A program made the translations under genes and the position numbers. This document shows, in pieces, positions 9,632 to 19,940 of a stretch of 64,000 nucleotides of DNA. Every line of letters starts with the position of its first letter. Position 1 is the stretch's first letter. The DNA is from Gongronella butleri (lineage: Eukaryota > Mucoromycota > Mucoromycetes > Mucorales > Cunninghamellaceae), in NCBI GenBank assembly GCA_025201375.1, contig JAIWZP010000016.1, positions 372,001 to 436,000 on the forward strand, given 5' to 3'. The notes beneath the pieces were generated by a model that saw only the letters and a program-made list of their open reading frames with translations, was not told where the DNA came from and searched no databases.

Positions 9632-12262
9632 GAACAGCCAGATAAACAAGAGATCCAATAAAAGGGTCGAGATATTGTGTAAAAAAGAGGAAGAAAAGAG
9701 GGAAAAAAACAAAAAAGGCCTCGCTTTTTACAAATATGTATAAAAAAAAAGCAATTAGAAAAAATAAATCAAAATAGGGGCCACCAAAAAGAACACAAAA
9801 GAAAGCGAGAGAAAAGACAAAAAGTGCGTATGAAAGAAAAAGAGGAAAAAAATGTGAGCTTGCTCGTCTTTTTCCGTTTAGCACGCCTTTTTCACCAAAA
9901 GACACCAAAAACACACGCCACCCTTGGTGTGCAACACGGCCCTTCCACTTACACAGTATGACTTTGAGGGAGGGGGTGCGAGGGGAAAAGTGGAAAAGAT
10001 AATAGGCGAGAGGGGGCGGGCCCAGTATGAGTGAGAGCGAAATAATGAAAAAAAAGGAGGGGAAAAAAAAAAGGAAGACAATGAAAATCAAAGATTCCAC
10101 GGGGTCAAACGAAACGCCGGCCCTCGGCCGCACCTTTGCCTCTTTAGGAAATCCACCATCCAGTGCTGTAAAAAAGACCCGCGCGCCGCGCGACGCGAAA
10201 AATATACAAAAAAATCCCACCTTGGTCGTTCGCGTGGCATTGGCATAAATTATGCCATGGCACAAATGGAAACGTCGCGAAAAAAAAGCGTGACTGTGAC
10301 ACAATATTGGATAAAAGGATCATCGGCAAACACCCAAAAAAAAAAAAAAAAAAAAGAACGAAAAGGAGATTTGAGAGAAATGACATTGTTTCATAAGTAA
10401 ATGTTGACACTGTCTATGCTTTTGAACAGACGGACGCGTTTTGTGCTACTGGATTGGCTGCCTGAGCCTTCAATTCCAATTCCGATGCACGGACATTGAT
10501 CAAAAAATGGAGGAAATCTGAGGAATTGGTATACAAAGAGACAAAGATGCATCGTGTCATCATTGCCCAAGCTTATGAATGAGATGCCGTGCTCCGTAGA
10601 TCCTTTGAAGTCACTTGATCTTTTGAACCCAACTAATAAGCGCCATGTAAAGTGAGGAAAAGCGAAAAAAATTAAGTTTAATGCGAATTGACCGTGCTCA
10701 TGAGCAAAAAAAAATTGGCTGATCGAGCTGATTAATGGGTAAAGCCTACAGGCCGGCTCCTTGGGGCTCTCTATTGGTCCTCGGTTGCAACGCACAGGCA
10801 CTGAAATAATCAGAGCACTTGCGCTTTTTGGCTAGAATGTGATCGGATGACCATTTGGTTCGCGGTAGTGCTCCATTTCACCCCTCCCGCCGGATGGACC
10901 AGCCGCACGACAGGTCAAGGCGACAGAGACGCGGTGTCACAGCTAAAAACTGACAGAAACAAGCACAAAAACGAAGAAAAACAGGGAAAATGGCATTTCG
11001 ACGTCGACCGCCGCGATTTTTCAGTGAGCGAGGCACAAAACGCGTTCATTACCATTGATTGGCTCCAATAGCCTGACGACCTTCGAGCTGAAATCGCCAA
11101 GTTTTCTTGCCAATTGGGGCGCACGCTACTTGCGCTTAATCATAGCCACCATTCAAAAGATCCATTGGCATGCGCATCGTCGTTTGCTCGCATCATCGTC
11201 CGAGGTCAACTCCTTCGATCGAAAAAAAAAAAAATAGCACGCGACTTTTGGCGACTTTTGCAGCCAATCAGGAGATGCATCTGCATCTCTGGTATGCTTT
11301 TTTTCCTGTTGCTGCATGAGATCTCTTTTTTTCTGCTGCACCTTGTCCACCAATCAAGACATTTCACGCGCGTATCTAAAGAATGATGGCTGCAGACAAA
11401 AAAAAAAAAAAAAAAGACAAAGAAAAGAGAGAAATTGGGGAGCGCGCGCGCGCTCATGGCCTAATTCATGATGAGTGATGCTGCCGTTCCTAGCACGCGT
11501 CTTGAAAGTGTCTCATCCATTGCCAGCTCACGCATGCTCAGTTTAAAATAGAATGAGGCACGGCAGCCCGTCTGCCATTTGCCGCATGGCCCAATCATGC
11601 ACGTGCCCTTGCTTTTTTTTTTATATATTTTGAGAGGGCCCCTACATCGTACATAAGAGACGCGAGGTCATGAAACTGAAATTGGACTGCTCGATCACAC
11701 CACTCAAGAAGATCTGCCCATGGCGCGCGCATTAGACCATGTGGATGCACTAGGTGGCAAAGAGCTCCTCAGCCGTTATCTCAATTCCTTTTTTAATGGA
11801 ATTTACAAGGAGACATACACAAAAAGAAGTGCTAGGTCAAGGGGGGGAAAAGGAGAAGGAGGCAAAGCGCATTGCCCGGCCATCCTCACACTTTTAGATG
11901 TCAACTCTTATTCGCAAGCCCATTTTTAACAAAAAAAAATAAAAAACGTGGTTGAAAATCAATTGTAAAGAAAAAAAGGAGGCATGGCCGTATGAACCAA
12001 ATGGCGTGTCTGGCTGTGTCCTAGGCGAAAGAGATCATAAAAAGATCTAAAAATACGATTTGCTTTTTTCATGCGCTTCTCGTCTTTATAAAATAGGCCC
12101 GCATGCCTGTTTTTTTTTTCTCGTTCTTTCTTCGTCTCATCCTTTCCTCTCTTGTGCTTTTTCATCTCTCATTGCAAGGCGTGCGCCTCTTTTTATTTAT
12201 TTTTTTCCAATCTTCCTCCAACGCGAGCGTGTTTTCTTTTTTTTATTTTTCATCCTTTTATC
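9632..12262. other. Gene-poor A/T-rich spacer
   Basis: About 2.6 kb without a gene I can support. It contains many A and T homopolymers, which keep short spurious frames open, and a long purine-rich run around 9670-10090. No tRNA, known transposon or conserved protein motif was seen. The NST1 promoter must lie at its left end. Confidence 0.5.
12087..12094 (+). promoter_or_regulatory. TATA box
   Basis: TATAAAAT about 170 bp upstream of the start at 12263, with a long pyrimidine-rich leader between them. Confidence 0.4.
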
Positions 12263-12850
12263 ATGGTCATGCTTCCTCCTATGGCGCCATCGCCGGTTCT
12301 TTTGCCGTGTGCACCTTTGCCATCGTTCCATGCTATTTGTCAAGATTTGGGCGCGTCAAAGAAAAAAAATCAAGAGCAACCGGCGCAGCCGGCGGCGGCG
12401 AGGCATCATTATCGTGCTACATCGGTGCCATCGCGCTTGCCCAGCCAACAGGAGGCTTCATGGCGGCACATTGCGTCTGATCGCGCCAAAGAGGATCGTC
12501 TATCAATGGACATTTTGCTAAAGGCCATTGCGCTTGACCAAAAGATGAGTGCCAAGTACAAAAAGGAGCGTGTCAAGAACTACGTGCGTGAACAGCAATG
12601 GCTTCATCGCACGCGGCGTCATGCATGGCCCCCTGCGCACATTTCCAAGCCAGGCGCCGCCATCGATGGCTCGCGCAGGCGGTCCAGATCGGCCCCTGGC
12701 GCCCCATTGGCCCATTATTACCACCAGGAGCTTGCAAGAAACGCCACGCGCTGGTACCTGCCCGCTCGCACCTCTCACGCTGCAGACAAGGACATTGCAA
12801 AGGCAGTCGTCGAACAACATCTTCAATCCGTTCTGTATCATACAAAATAA
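12263..12850 (+). CDS. Hypothetical basic protein
   Basis: Intronless frame of 195 residues from the first ATG after a strongly pyrimidine-rich leader; an in-frame upstream ATG at 12152 would add leader-like hydrophobic residues. The N-terminus is Pro-rich. The centre has a charged helical region, including DRAKEDRLSMDILLKAIALD and MSAKYKKERVKNYVREQQ, which could form a short coiled coil. A basic Arg/Ser segment follows (GSRRRSRSAP). I do not recognise the family. Codon use resembles the neighbours, a TATA box and leader are present, and the frame is clean, so I think it is real but cannot give a function. Confidence 0.5.
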   Translation: MVMLPPMAPSPVLLPCAPLPSFHAICQDLGASKKKNQEQPAQPAAARHHYRATSVPSRLPSQQEASWRHIASDRAKEDRLSMDILLKAIALDQKMSAKYKKERVKNYVREQQWLHRTRRHAWPPAHISKPGAAIDGSRRRSRSAPGAPLAHYYHQELARNATRWYLPARTSHAADKDIAKAVVEQHLQSVLYHTK

Positions 12851-13399
12851 CCCACAAAATCGGCAGGATTTCTTGATTTTCTGTTGAATTGGGCTCGACA
12901 AGAGGTTCAAATTGCCATTGGACCTCCCCTCCCCCTTGCGTTCTCTTTTGCACTCTCGCCCCCCCTCTTTCGTTCCTTTGCGTTCCACGTCTCTCCCTTT
13001 TTTTCCAACCGTCCTCACGAGGATCACGTTTCTGTTTTTGCCTTTTTTTTTTTGTTTTACCTCACCCATGCCCTTCCCCTCATCCCAATTGTTGTTGTAC
13101 CCTTACCCTTCCCTGTATCGCGCCCTCGCTTTTTGTTTATGTATGATTTTTTTATGCTCTATGTATTTTTTATCACTCATTTGTTACACAATTCATAAAA
13201 ATGGCAACCGGCATGATTTCGTCATGTGCGCAAAATAAGGGGGGAATTGCAAGCGCGAATGGGATTTGCGGAGCTCGCTGCGTGTGATTTTTTGTAGAGA
13301 ACCAAGCTCTTTTTTTCATCGCTCTCTCTTTCTTTCTTCACTTTATCCATTTTTTTATTTTGATATCTTTTTTTTCGTCCTTTTCTCTCCATACGAACC
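12851..13399. other. Pyrimidine-rich intergenic spacer
   Basis: No gene seen. The stretch is rich in C/T on the plus strand and ends in a T-rich leader before the start at 13400. Confidence 0.4.
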
Positions 13400-14632
13400 A
13401 TGAAAACTTCTTTGCAACAAAAGAGCGACCCTTCGGACGCCAAGCGCTGGCTGATTATCGGCGCTTATCAGGCGGGCGCGTCTGAAAAGAGCGTTGCTCG
13501 TATCGCCGGCTTATCCAAGACGGCTGTCCGCAATATCATTCTCAATTACAAGCGCACAGGCACACCCTGCCTGCCCAAACGCGAGTCAAAGAAAGGTACA
13601 GTCCTCATCTCGCTTGTCATTCTGCAACAAAAAAGCAAAAAAACGACGTCCAGGGCGAAAACTCAGCCCAACAACTTCTTTTTTCGCTCACACGCCCTCT
13701 TTCTTGACCTTTTTTTAGTGCGCCAAAAACTCCTTGTCGAATATGATGAAGAGGGCAACGCCCTTGTCAGTGACGATGACGACGAAAACGACAACGACAC
13801 CGTCAGGGTCAAGGTAAAATGTCAATTCTTTCATTTGACCGGCCAACTGATCAACGCCACGGCCATTTTTTCTTTTTTTTCCTTTCTTCCCTCGCCCCCC
13901 TTTTTTTTTTAGTCGACGAAAAGCAGCAAAATTCGCAAGCAGATCACGACAAAGGACATTCTCGAGTACATGATGGACCAAGTGCGTCAAGTGAGCGAGT
14001 TCAATGGCGGATCGGTTGACTCTGGCCGGTCTTTTGGCAATCATGATGACGCTTGGTCCAATGCGTCGCCTGTGCCTGAGGTCCACGACGAAAAAATGGC
14101 CGCGTCGTATCGCCTTCCGTCCCCCACGGCCTCGGAATCGTCTTCTGAGGCATGCAAGTCACAAAAGCCAGTGCTTGACGCGCACCAGCAGCAACAAGCG
14201 GCGATGGCACCCCCCTCGCCCGTCGCGTCGCATCATTCACCTAGCGACACGGACGCCGCGTCACCTTCGGCGCTCTGGTGCCCAACCCCTCCCTCCGACA
14301 GCCACAATCATCTGCCTTTGGCCGCCACACCCACGCCTCATCACCCAAATGATCACGACGACGCGTTTTTCATGTCGCATTCTGCCGCCACCGCCGAACC
14401 TGCCGCCGTCCTCAAGACCCCCGCCAAGTACGACCAAACCATCCGCGGCTACGAGCTGTGGACAAGCGAGGACGATGTCCTGTTGCTGCAGCACGTCCTT
14501 TCGCGCCTGCAACTGGGCAATTGGCGCGAGCTCGAGGCCAAATTCCACGGCCGCCACACGGCCAGACTCTGCTCGGCTCGCTGGTACTACCTGCGCGATC
14601 AATTGCTGCGCGGCATCGCAAAGTCTACCTAG
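13400..14632 (+). CDS. Putative transcription regulator: transposase-type HTH plus Myb/SANT-like domain
   Basis: Three exons: 13400-13595, 13719-13813, 13913-14632 (336 residues, phases close). Residues about 12-60 form a helix-turn-helix of the kind found in transposases and homeodomain-like proteins: a first helix AKRWLIIGAYQAG, then VARIAGLSKTAVRNIILNYK, ending in a basic LPKRESKK hinge. A Ser/Pro/His-rich linker with an acidic patch (SDDDDENDND) occupies the middle. The C-terminal 55 residues look like a Myb/SANT repeat: LWTSEDDVLLLQHV, GNWRELEAKF, CSARWYYLRDQLL, with Trp residues at the expected spacing. This points to a nuclear DNA-binding protein. I cannot assign a named family or targets. 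Confidence 0.7.
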
Positions 14633-15558
14633 TTGATACCCTTTTTCCGCCATCTCACTTCTTCCCCCCGCCCTCTTCCATGCCGCCTTCACCTCCCCTC
14701 CCCTCCCCTCCCCCCTTTTTTTTTACCCTTCGTATTCCTTGATGGATATTTCCCCTCTTTTATTTTACTCGAGCCATAAGCGACGACGCGTCGTCCAATT
14801 TAGCCCAATCAATTTCCCCATAACTTCAATTGTTCTTTGAAATCAAATCATATCAAATAAAGAATAGCTTTCTTTGCCTATCATTCCGGGAAAAAAAAAA
14901 AAACAAGAGGCATTGGCGCGAGAATGGGCCCGAAATGCAAAAAAAAAAAAAAAAAAATTGGCGACATAAAGCTCCACAGCATGACTGACCGCCATCAGCA
15001 CTTGGACAATCCCTGTCAATGAGCGCGGGTTTCCAGGATAACGGAATGGAAAGGCAACAAGCATAAATTGCTTCCCCTGGTGAATGTCACACAAAGATCC
15101 CCACACGAAAAGCGAGCAAAACGAACCCATCGAGCCCCTGGCGCGTGAATGATGTCGTCGCCACCCATAAAAATGACTTGTTGTTGTCCCAGTATCTCAT
15201 GACAACTCCAAGCGCGCGTGGCAGCAACAACAATGAGGGCTGACTTCGAGCACATCATGAACAAATCGAACAAATCGGCATGCCACGGCAATAAAAATTC
15301 ATTGGGAGGGGCGGGGCACAGACCTGAGAGCGGGGGAAACTTTTCACCCGACGTCCTGATTACTCAAGCGCATTTCCAAACAAGGCGAAAGACGTGCGAA
15401 AATGAATGACACACCCACAAAAAAAACAAAGAAAAAAAAAGTGATGATCATCATCAAACAAAGAAGGGTGCCTGCATACAAAACTGTATGATTCTTTTAC
15501 TCTGTCAATAATAATACACAAAATAGACAAAAATTTGGCATTGTCATTTAGGGGGGAT
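14633..15558. other. Intergenic spacer between convergent genes
   Basis: About 0.9 kb of trailing sequence between two convergent genes. It includes A-runs near 14890 and 14939-14958. No gene or known repeat was seen. Confidence 0.45.
14856..14861 (+). terminator. AATAAA polyadenylation signal
   Basis: AATAAA about 220 bp after the stop of the HTH/Myb-like gene, in an A/T-rich context. Confidence 0.35.
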
Positions 15559-16290
15559 CTATTGTTTCTTCTCAGCGGCCTCACGCTCGGCTTGCATGCG
15601 CTTGCGCTTCAAGGCGGTGTTCATGTAGGTGCCAAAGACTAAAAAAAAAAAAGAGTCAGTCGCCACGTTTTCATCCATTGGACGCGTTGGTTTTACCAAA
15701 GGCAATCAAGTTGAAGAAGGGCACCCAGGTGTGTTGGGGCAAGAAGCGCTGGGCAGACAGCATGGCCACGGGCGAGATAACCCACGACACCTTTTGCATG
15801 CGGAGAAGACCGCCCTTGACAGCGGCCTTCATCTGGCCAACGGAGCGGCCACCGGCCAAGAAGGTCATGGCGCTGATGTACACTATGAAAGCAAAGAGGA
15901 TGAGCAAATCGGCCAGCCCCTCATCCCAATGGACCCCTCCAATGACCCAACAATGGCCCAATTGGCCGCTCAAAACTTACCAGTGTTCATCACTGGGGAG
16001 ATGATCAAGTTGGAGAACAGCAGCTGACCAATCTTCACCTTGGGGCCAGTCTTGCCAGCAAAGACCTTGTTCATGATTTCATAGAGGAAGTGGTTCAGGG
16101 GGCCAGACACCAGCAAGCCGTAAAGGAACATCTGGATGATGCGCTTGTCGATCTTCTTTTGGCCAGAAAGCTTCTGCGCACAGAGCTCCTGCGTGCCAGA
16201 CAACACACCGCTCGTGATAGCCTTGGTGCGCAAAGGATTGGCCGCAAGGTGCGTCAAGTACCAAGCCAAAAAGGATGTGTTAGAAGACAT
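15559..16290 (-). CDS. Mpv17/PMP22 family membrane protein (PXMP2-like)
   Basis: Three exons on the minus strand: 15981-16290, 15697-15882, 15559-15638 (191 residues, phases close). Typical Mpv17/PMP22 features are present: W-Y---L---PL-T-A near the start, GVLSGTQELCAQKL, RIIQMFLYGLLVSGPLNHFLYE, a membrane segment continuing into LLFSNLIISPV, and late in the protein WVISPVAMLSAQRFLPQHTWVPFFNLIAF, close to the family's W...P..QF.N......R....N. Four membrane spans are expected. Relatives sit in the peroxisomal membrane (PXMP2, Woronin sorting proteins) or the inner mitochondrial membrane (Sym1/Mpv17). Lack of the tight W..Y signature makes a PXMP2-type peroxisomal role slightly more likely, but I cannot decide. 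It follows BMT6 by 173 bp on the same strand. Confidence 0.82.
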
Positions 16291-16407
16291 GGCTGCGTAA
16301 AAAAAAACGTAAAGGTGGAAGGGGGAATGTAAAAAAAAAAAAAAAGTGAATAAAAAGGCAAAAAGCAAGAACAAGAAGAAGAAAAAGGGCTTTAAAGGGG
16401 GCGGGGC

Positions 16408-16419
16408 TTTTTTTTATAG
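16408..16419 (-). promoter_or_regulatory. TATA box for the Mpv17/PMP22-like gene
   Basis: CTATAAAAAAAA on the minus strand, about 120 bp upstream of the start at 16290. It sits within 60 bp of the BMT6 stop, so the upstream gene's 3' end and this promoter share space. Confidence 0.5.
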
Positions 16420-16463
16420 CGCTGAAAATAAGGTTCAGCTGGGAATGGGGTATATTTTCAAAT

Positions 16464-17651
16464 TCAAGCCGACGAGCTGGTGCGACTGGTCTTTCTGTAG
16501 AGTCGTTGAAAAAAGCGCATATTTTGGATGTCCAATGGATATTGCAACTTTTCCCCACATCTGCGTCCGAAAGAGAGGAAATTTTAAGACATGGCCCGCC
16601 TCTTTTTCTCGACACTCTTCTCTCTGTTTTACTTTTTTTTTTTCCTTACCTGTACCACCGAGAATCGTCAGAAAGCACACGCTCAAAATTGGGGATCGCG
16701 TCCAGCAGCGTATACACCATATACGTCGTGTTGCCAACCTTGAGATGCGAGAAGGACCCCGCCGATTCAACCACCTGCTCGTATTAAAAACAAAAAAAAA
16801 AGAGGTCAATTCCCACGTTTTTGCCCCAATTCGTCCACATCATACCAAAAGATACGCGCCAGGCTTCATGTTCTTGACGAGTGCCTGGATGAGCTGCATG
16901 GCGCGCGCCTTTGTGACGAACAATTCGTTCATGACAAACATAAAAGTGATGAGATCGGCGGACCGGATGCGTTCGGCAGTGGTGGTGGCCATATCGTCCT
17001 GGTCCAGGATGTCGCCTTGCACATAGTGGCACGTCAAATGGTCTTCCGTGAGCTGCCATTGTCGCGCCGTGTGCTTCTCAAACTGCTCCAGGACGCCCTG
17101 CCACTCGCCAATGTCCTGCATCAGTAGCTCGATCTTTTGGCGTTCGCCGGGCACGCGCGTCATGGCCGCCGCCAGCGCGACAAGCTCGGACCCGCTACCT
17201 GCGCCAATGGCATACACCTTGGTACGCTTGGCCCACAGTTTCAGGAGGGGTGGCTGACAAAACAGCTTGTAGTAGCACAATGCGCGGCCGGGCACGTACG
17301 CCGCGCTGTACACCGCCAACTTGGACGCATCGGTGAAAATGCCTTCATAATCGCGATCCACAAAGCTCGCCTTGATCCGCTGCAGCGTTGTGCCGAAATC
17401 CTTGCGCGCAAACGTGTCAAAGCACGAGCGACGAATTGCAGAAAGGATGTCTAATAAAAAAAAAACAGTCGTTTAAAGCGTCAGTTTGCAAAAAAAAAAA
17501 AAAAAAAAAAACGATAAAAAGAAAGCTTACTTTGCTCCTGATCCTTGCCCAAAATGTTCCACCGCTCACGCAACGCCTCCTTGTCAAACTTGGGCTTCTT
17601 GGCTTCGTTGTTCAAGTCGACTTTATTAAGCTGATCCGAGAGCTGATCCAT
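16464..17651 (-). CDS. BMT6: Bmt6-like 25S rRNA (uridine-N3) methyltransferase
   Basis: Four exons on the minus strand: 17531-17651, 16846-17450, 16650-16774, 16464-16560 (315 residues, phases close). The opening ILSAIRRSCFDTF, DFGTTLQRIK and DRDYEGIF match the fungal 25S rRNA methyltransferase family. The SAM-binding loop is VYAIGAGSGSELVALA (about residues 110-125). AYLLVVESAGSFS and DSRWYR follow, and the C-terminus is LQYPLDIQNMRFFQRLYRK, nearly the family consensus. Yeast Bmt6 methylates U2843 of 25S rRNA in the nucleolus. Unspliced, exon 3 would stop at once after SRWYR, so the last exon is essential to recover the family's C-terminus. Confidence 0.82.
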
Positions 17652-18506
17652 ACTGCAATAAAAGAGAGCGAGAAAGAAACAAAAAATCTCGAGGTGGCGC
17701 CCGCCCAATTCAACTTTATGCCCTGTTTGAAAGCTGGGTTTCAATCGCGCTGCCGGTGGCACAGTATGCCACAGCCTGACATGCCTGTATTGATAGATCC
17801 ACTGCACTTCTCTCCAAGTTTGTAGCGGAAATTGCAACTTTTGATGATGCGATTGCGCCTTTTATGTGTTAGATATGCACTTAAAGTTGTACAGAGCAAG
17901 TGGTTGGCGAGACAACTGGGCGGGTTCGATTTAAAAGGACATGCCCGGTGCAAAACATGAGAACATGATTTGTGGAATGGTGTTTTTGCTACGTTTCCGC
18001 TCTGTGTTCCCTGCTATGATATGACCCTATTATGGTTCAAAGTAGCTAGTGGACTGGATATGAATACAGACGCTGCACTTCAAAAAACATGCTTCACAAT
18101 ATTCGCATTCCAAACGGCCGTACGAAACCGAAATAATGCACGAGCGACGAATCCACTTTTGTAATTTCGCATTTCGTTTGCCATTCCCACTAGTCGCTTC
18201 TTTGCATACTCGGAATCAGGCGCATTGAATTGAGCTCACTGCACGGTGCCGCCGTTTATCATACGGTAGATGCTTGTTTCGACACTATCATACACATGTT
18301 GCCTGTCCATACGTATTTATGATATAAATTTGATCTTCCCCGAGTGGTTACAGTATCAATTTGTACTAGATTATTACACTGTGCCTGAGACCTGAGTTTG
18401 ACCCCAATTTATTGATCCACTCCAAATTCGCATTGTTTTACAATCTCATGTTCTCCTAAATTTCAAATTCTGCCCTTTTTACAACTACATGATGTTCTCG
18501 TAGAAG
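17652..18506. other. Intergenic spacer with a weak tRNA-like segment
   Basis: No protein gene. Near 18338-18405 two short stretches resemble the internal A and B boxes of a Ser/Leu-type tRNA, in decayed form (see separate entry). Confidence 0.4.
18330..18410 (+). pseudogene. Possible decayed tRNA-derived sequence
   Basis: CCCCGAGTGGTTA at 18338 resembles the A box of Ser/Leu tRNAs and CCTGAGTTTGACCCC at 18391 resembles a degenerate B box. Acceptor and T stems do not pair well, so it is at best a relic or SINE fragment. Confidence 0.2.
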
Positions 18507-19771
18507 TTAATCGTCTTCCTTTTTGGCGCTTCGGCGGCGCTTTGTGCCTGTGGGCAACTTTTGCAAAGCGGGAACGAACGCGCTCGTACGACCGCCGACC
18601 TGAAAACACGCAAAAAAAAAAAAAAAATCAATATACGTGATGATTGGATGGGTGGCCTTTTCGACTCACGGTTTCAAAGGCCAAGGTGTGGCCGTTGGGC
18701 AGCTTGCCTTTGCCTTTGCCCTTGCCCTTGTTCCAGCGATACGTCATGAGCCAATGATCCGGCAGGATGGACTCGTCCGCCTCGGATTCCACGGCCAACT
18801 CGCAAACGTACACCATCTGCTCGCGGATTGTCTTGCACTGCTTCTCGGTCAATGTGTTTGCATACTGTGCCGGGTGAACGCGTGCGTGGTACAAGATTTC
18901 GTCCGCAATCCAGTTGCCCACACCGCTGTCAGGAAAAAAAGTAAAAATAAGCGCAAAAATCGCTCAATCGGAACCATCTCCTTTTTTTTCACCATGTACG
19001 CACGCTGAGAAAGCTTGGTCGAGCAACAACGCTTTGATCGGCACAGCGCGCTTCGTGACCATGGTGTGGAACGCGTCGTCGTCCGGCAAATTTTGCAGAG
19101 GATCGAATCCAAGTTTGCTGATAGGCTCTTGCTTCATGGGATCGCCATCCAAGAGACGCAGGCGGCCCAGGCGGCGCGCGTCGCAAAAGGCCATGACCAT
19201 GGGTGCGTCGTTTTCATCCTTGACCTTCTTTTTGCCCTTTTTCGCCGCGTCAAACGTCAAAATCAGCTTCCAAAACCGCGGCGGCCACGCGTCGTCATCC
19301 TTTTTCTCATGCTTGAACTAAGAAAACAAAAGGTAAGGAATGATGGGGTCGTGTTCCATGCGTAAAATACCTTGAGCGAGCCTGTCATGCCGAAATGGCA
19401 CACCATGCTCTGACCATTGTCTAGCCTAAAATAAAAAACGGTGAGTGGGCGCGTCTTTGCAGCAATTGAGACGTACACAAGAACAAAATATTTTCCCCAG
19501 CGCTTCGTGTCGATGATAGTGCAACCTTTGAGCTGTTTTGCATAATGAGTGTGGTCGCCGGACACGAATATCAGGTTGTCGTCGGCCTAGAACACAAAAA
19601 GGTGAGTCAAGGGGGCCCAAAGACGCGACGGTGTGCTTACAGTCTCGACTTTGGCAATAGCACGGTTGAGAATATTGGTGTGACACTGGCGTCGAGCGTG
19701 TTCAACCTAGAAAAAAGTGAGTTTCGCTTGTCGTTGAGCGTGTTTATAAGTACCTCTGCTATCTCGGGCAT
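18507..19771 (-). CDS. Formamidopyrimidine-DNA glycosylase, fungal/plant type
   Basis: Seven exons on the minus strand: 19754-19771, 19641-19706, 19477-19586, 19371-19425, 19004-19317, 18670-18925, 18507-18599 (303 residues, phases close). The 18-nt first exon encodes MPEIAE; Pro2 is the Schiff-base nucleophile and Glu3 the catalytic acid of Fpg/Nei enzymes. VEHARR follows, then TKRWGKYFVLVLDNG, MVCHFGMTGSL, DARRLGRLRLL, DPLQNLPD, KALLLDQAFSAGVGNWIADEILY (helix-two-turn-helix) and ARVHPAQYANTL. The C-terminus is GGRTSAFVPALQKLPT and lacks the four-Cys zinc finger of bacterial Fpg, as in plant and fungal homologues. It should remove oxidised purines in base-excision repair. Head-to-head with V-ATPase H. 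Confidence 0.92.
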
Positions 19772-19843
19772 GGTGGGAGGGGGAAAAAAGTGGCAAAGCA
19801 ACAAGAAAATGGAACAAAAGGGTCGAGCGGAATGACCAGGTTC

Positions 19844-19852
19844 CCTTTTATG
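19844..19852 (-). promoter_or_regulatory. TATA-like element in the Fpg / V-ATPase H divergent promoter
   Basis: Minus-strand CATAAAAGG 75 bp upstream of the Fpg start, inside the 169-bp region between the two divergent start codons. The V-ATPase side is a pyrimidine-rich leader. Confidence 0.45.
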
Positions 19853-19940
19853 GCGTCGGCGCCTTCGCCTTGTCGCTTTTTCGCTTTTTTCTTTTTTTTC
19901 TTTCTTGTTTCCCACATCATCCGTTGCTTTCTTTTTCACA

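Noticed and set aside
9087..10304. 405-codon minus-strand frame
   Set aside because: Its C-terminal part overlaps NST1 exon 1 in another frame, and the rest is Phe/Leu-rich low-complexity sequence caused by T-runs.
17900..17945. B-box-like GGGTTCGATTT
   Set aside because: No A box at a suitable distance and no stems; it is a chance match.
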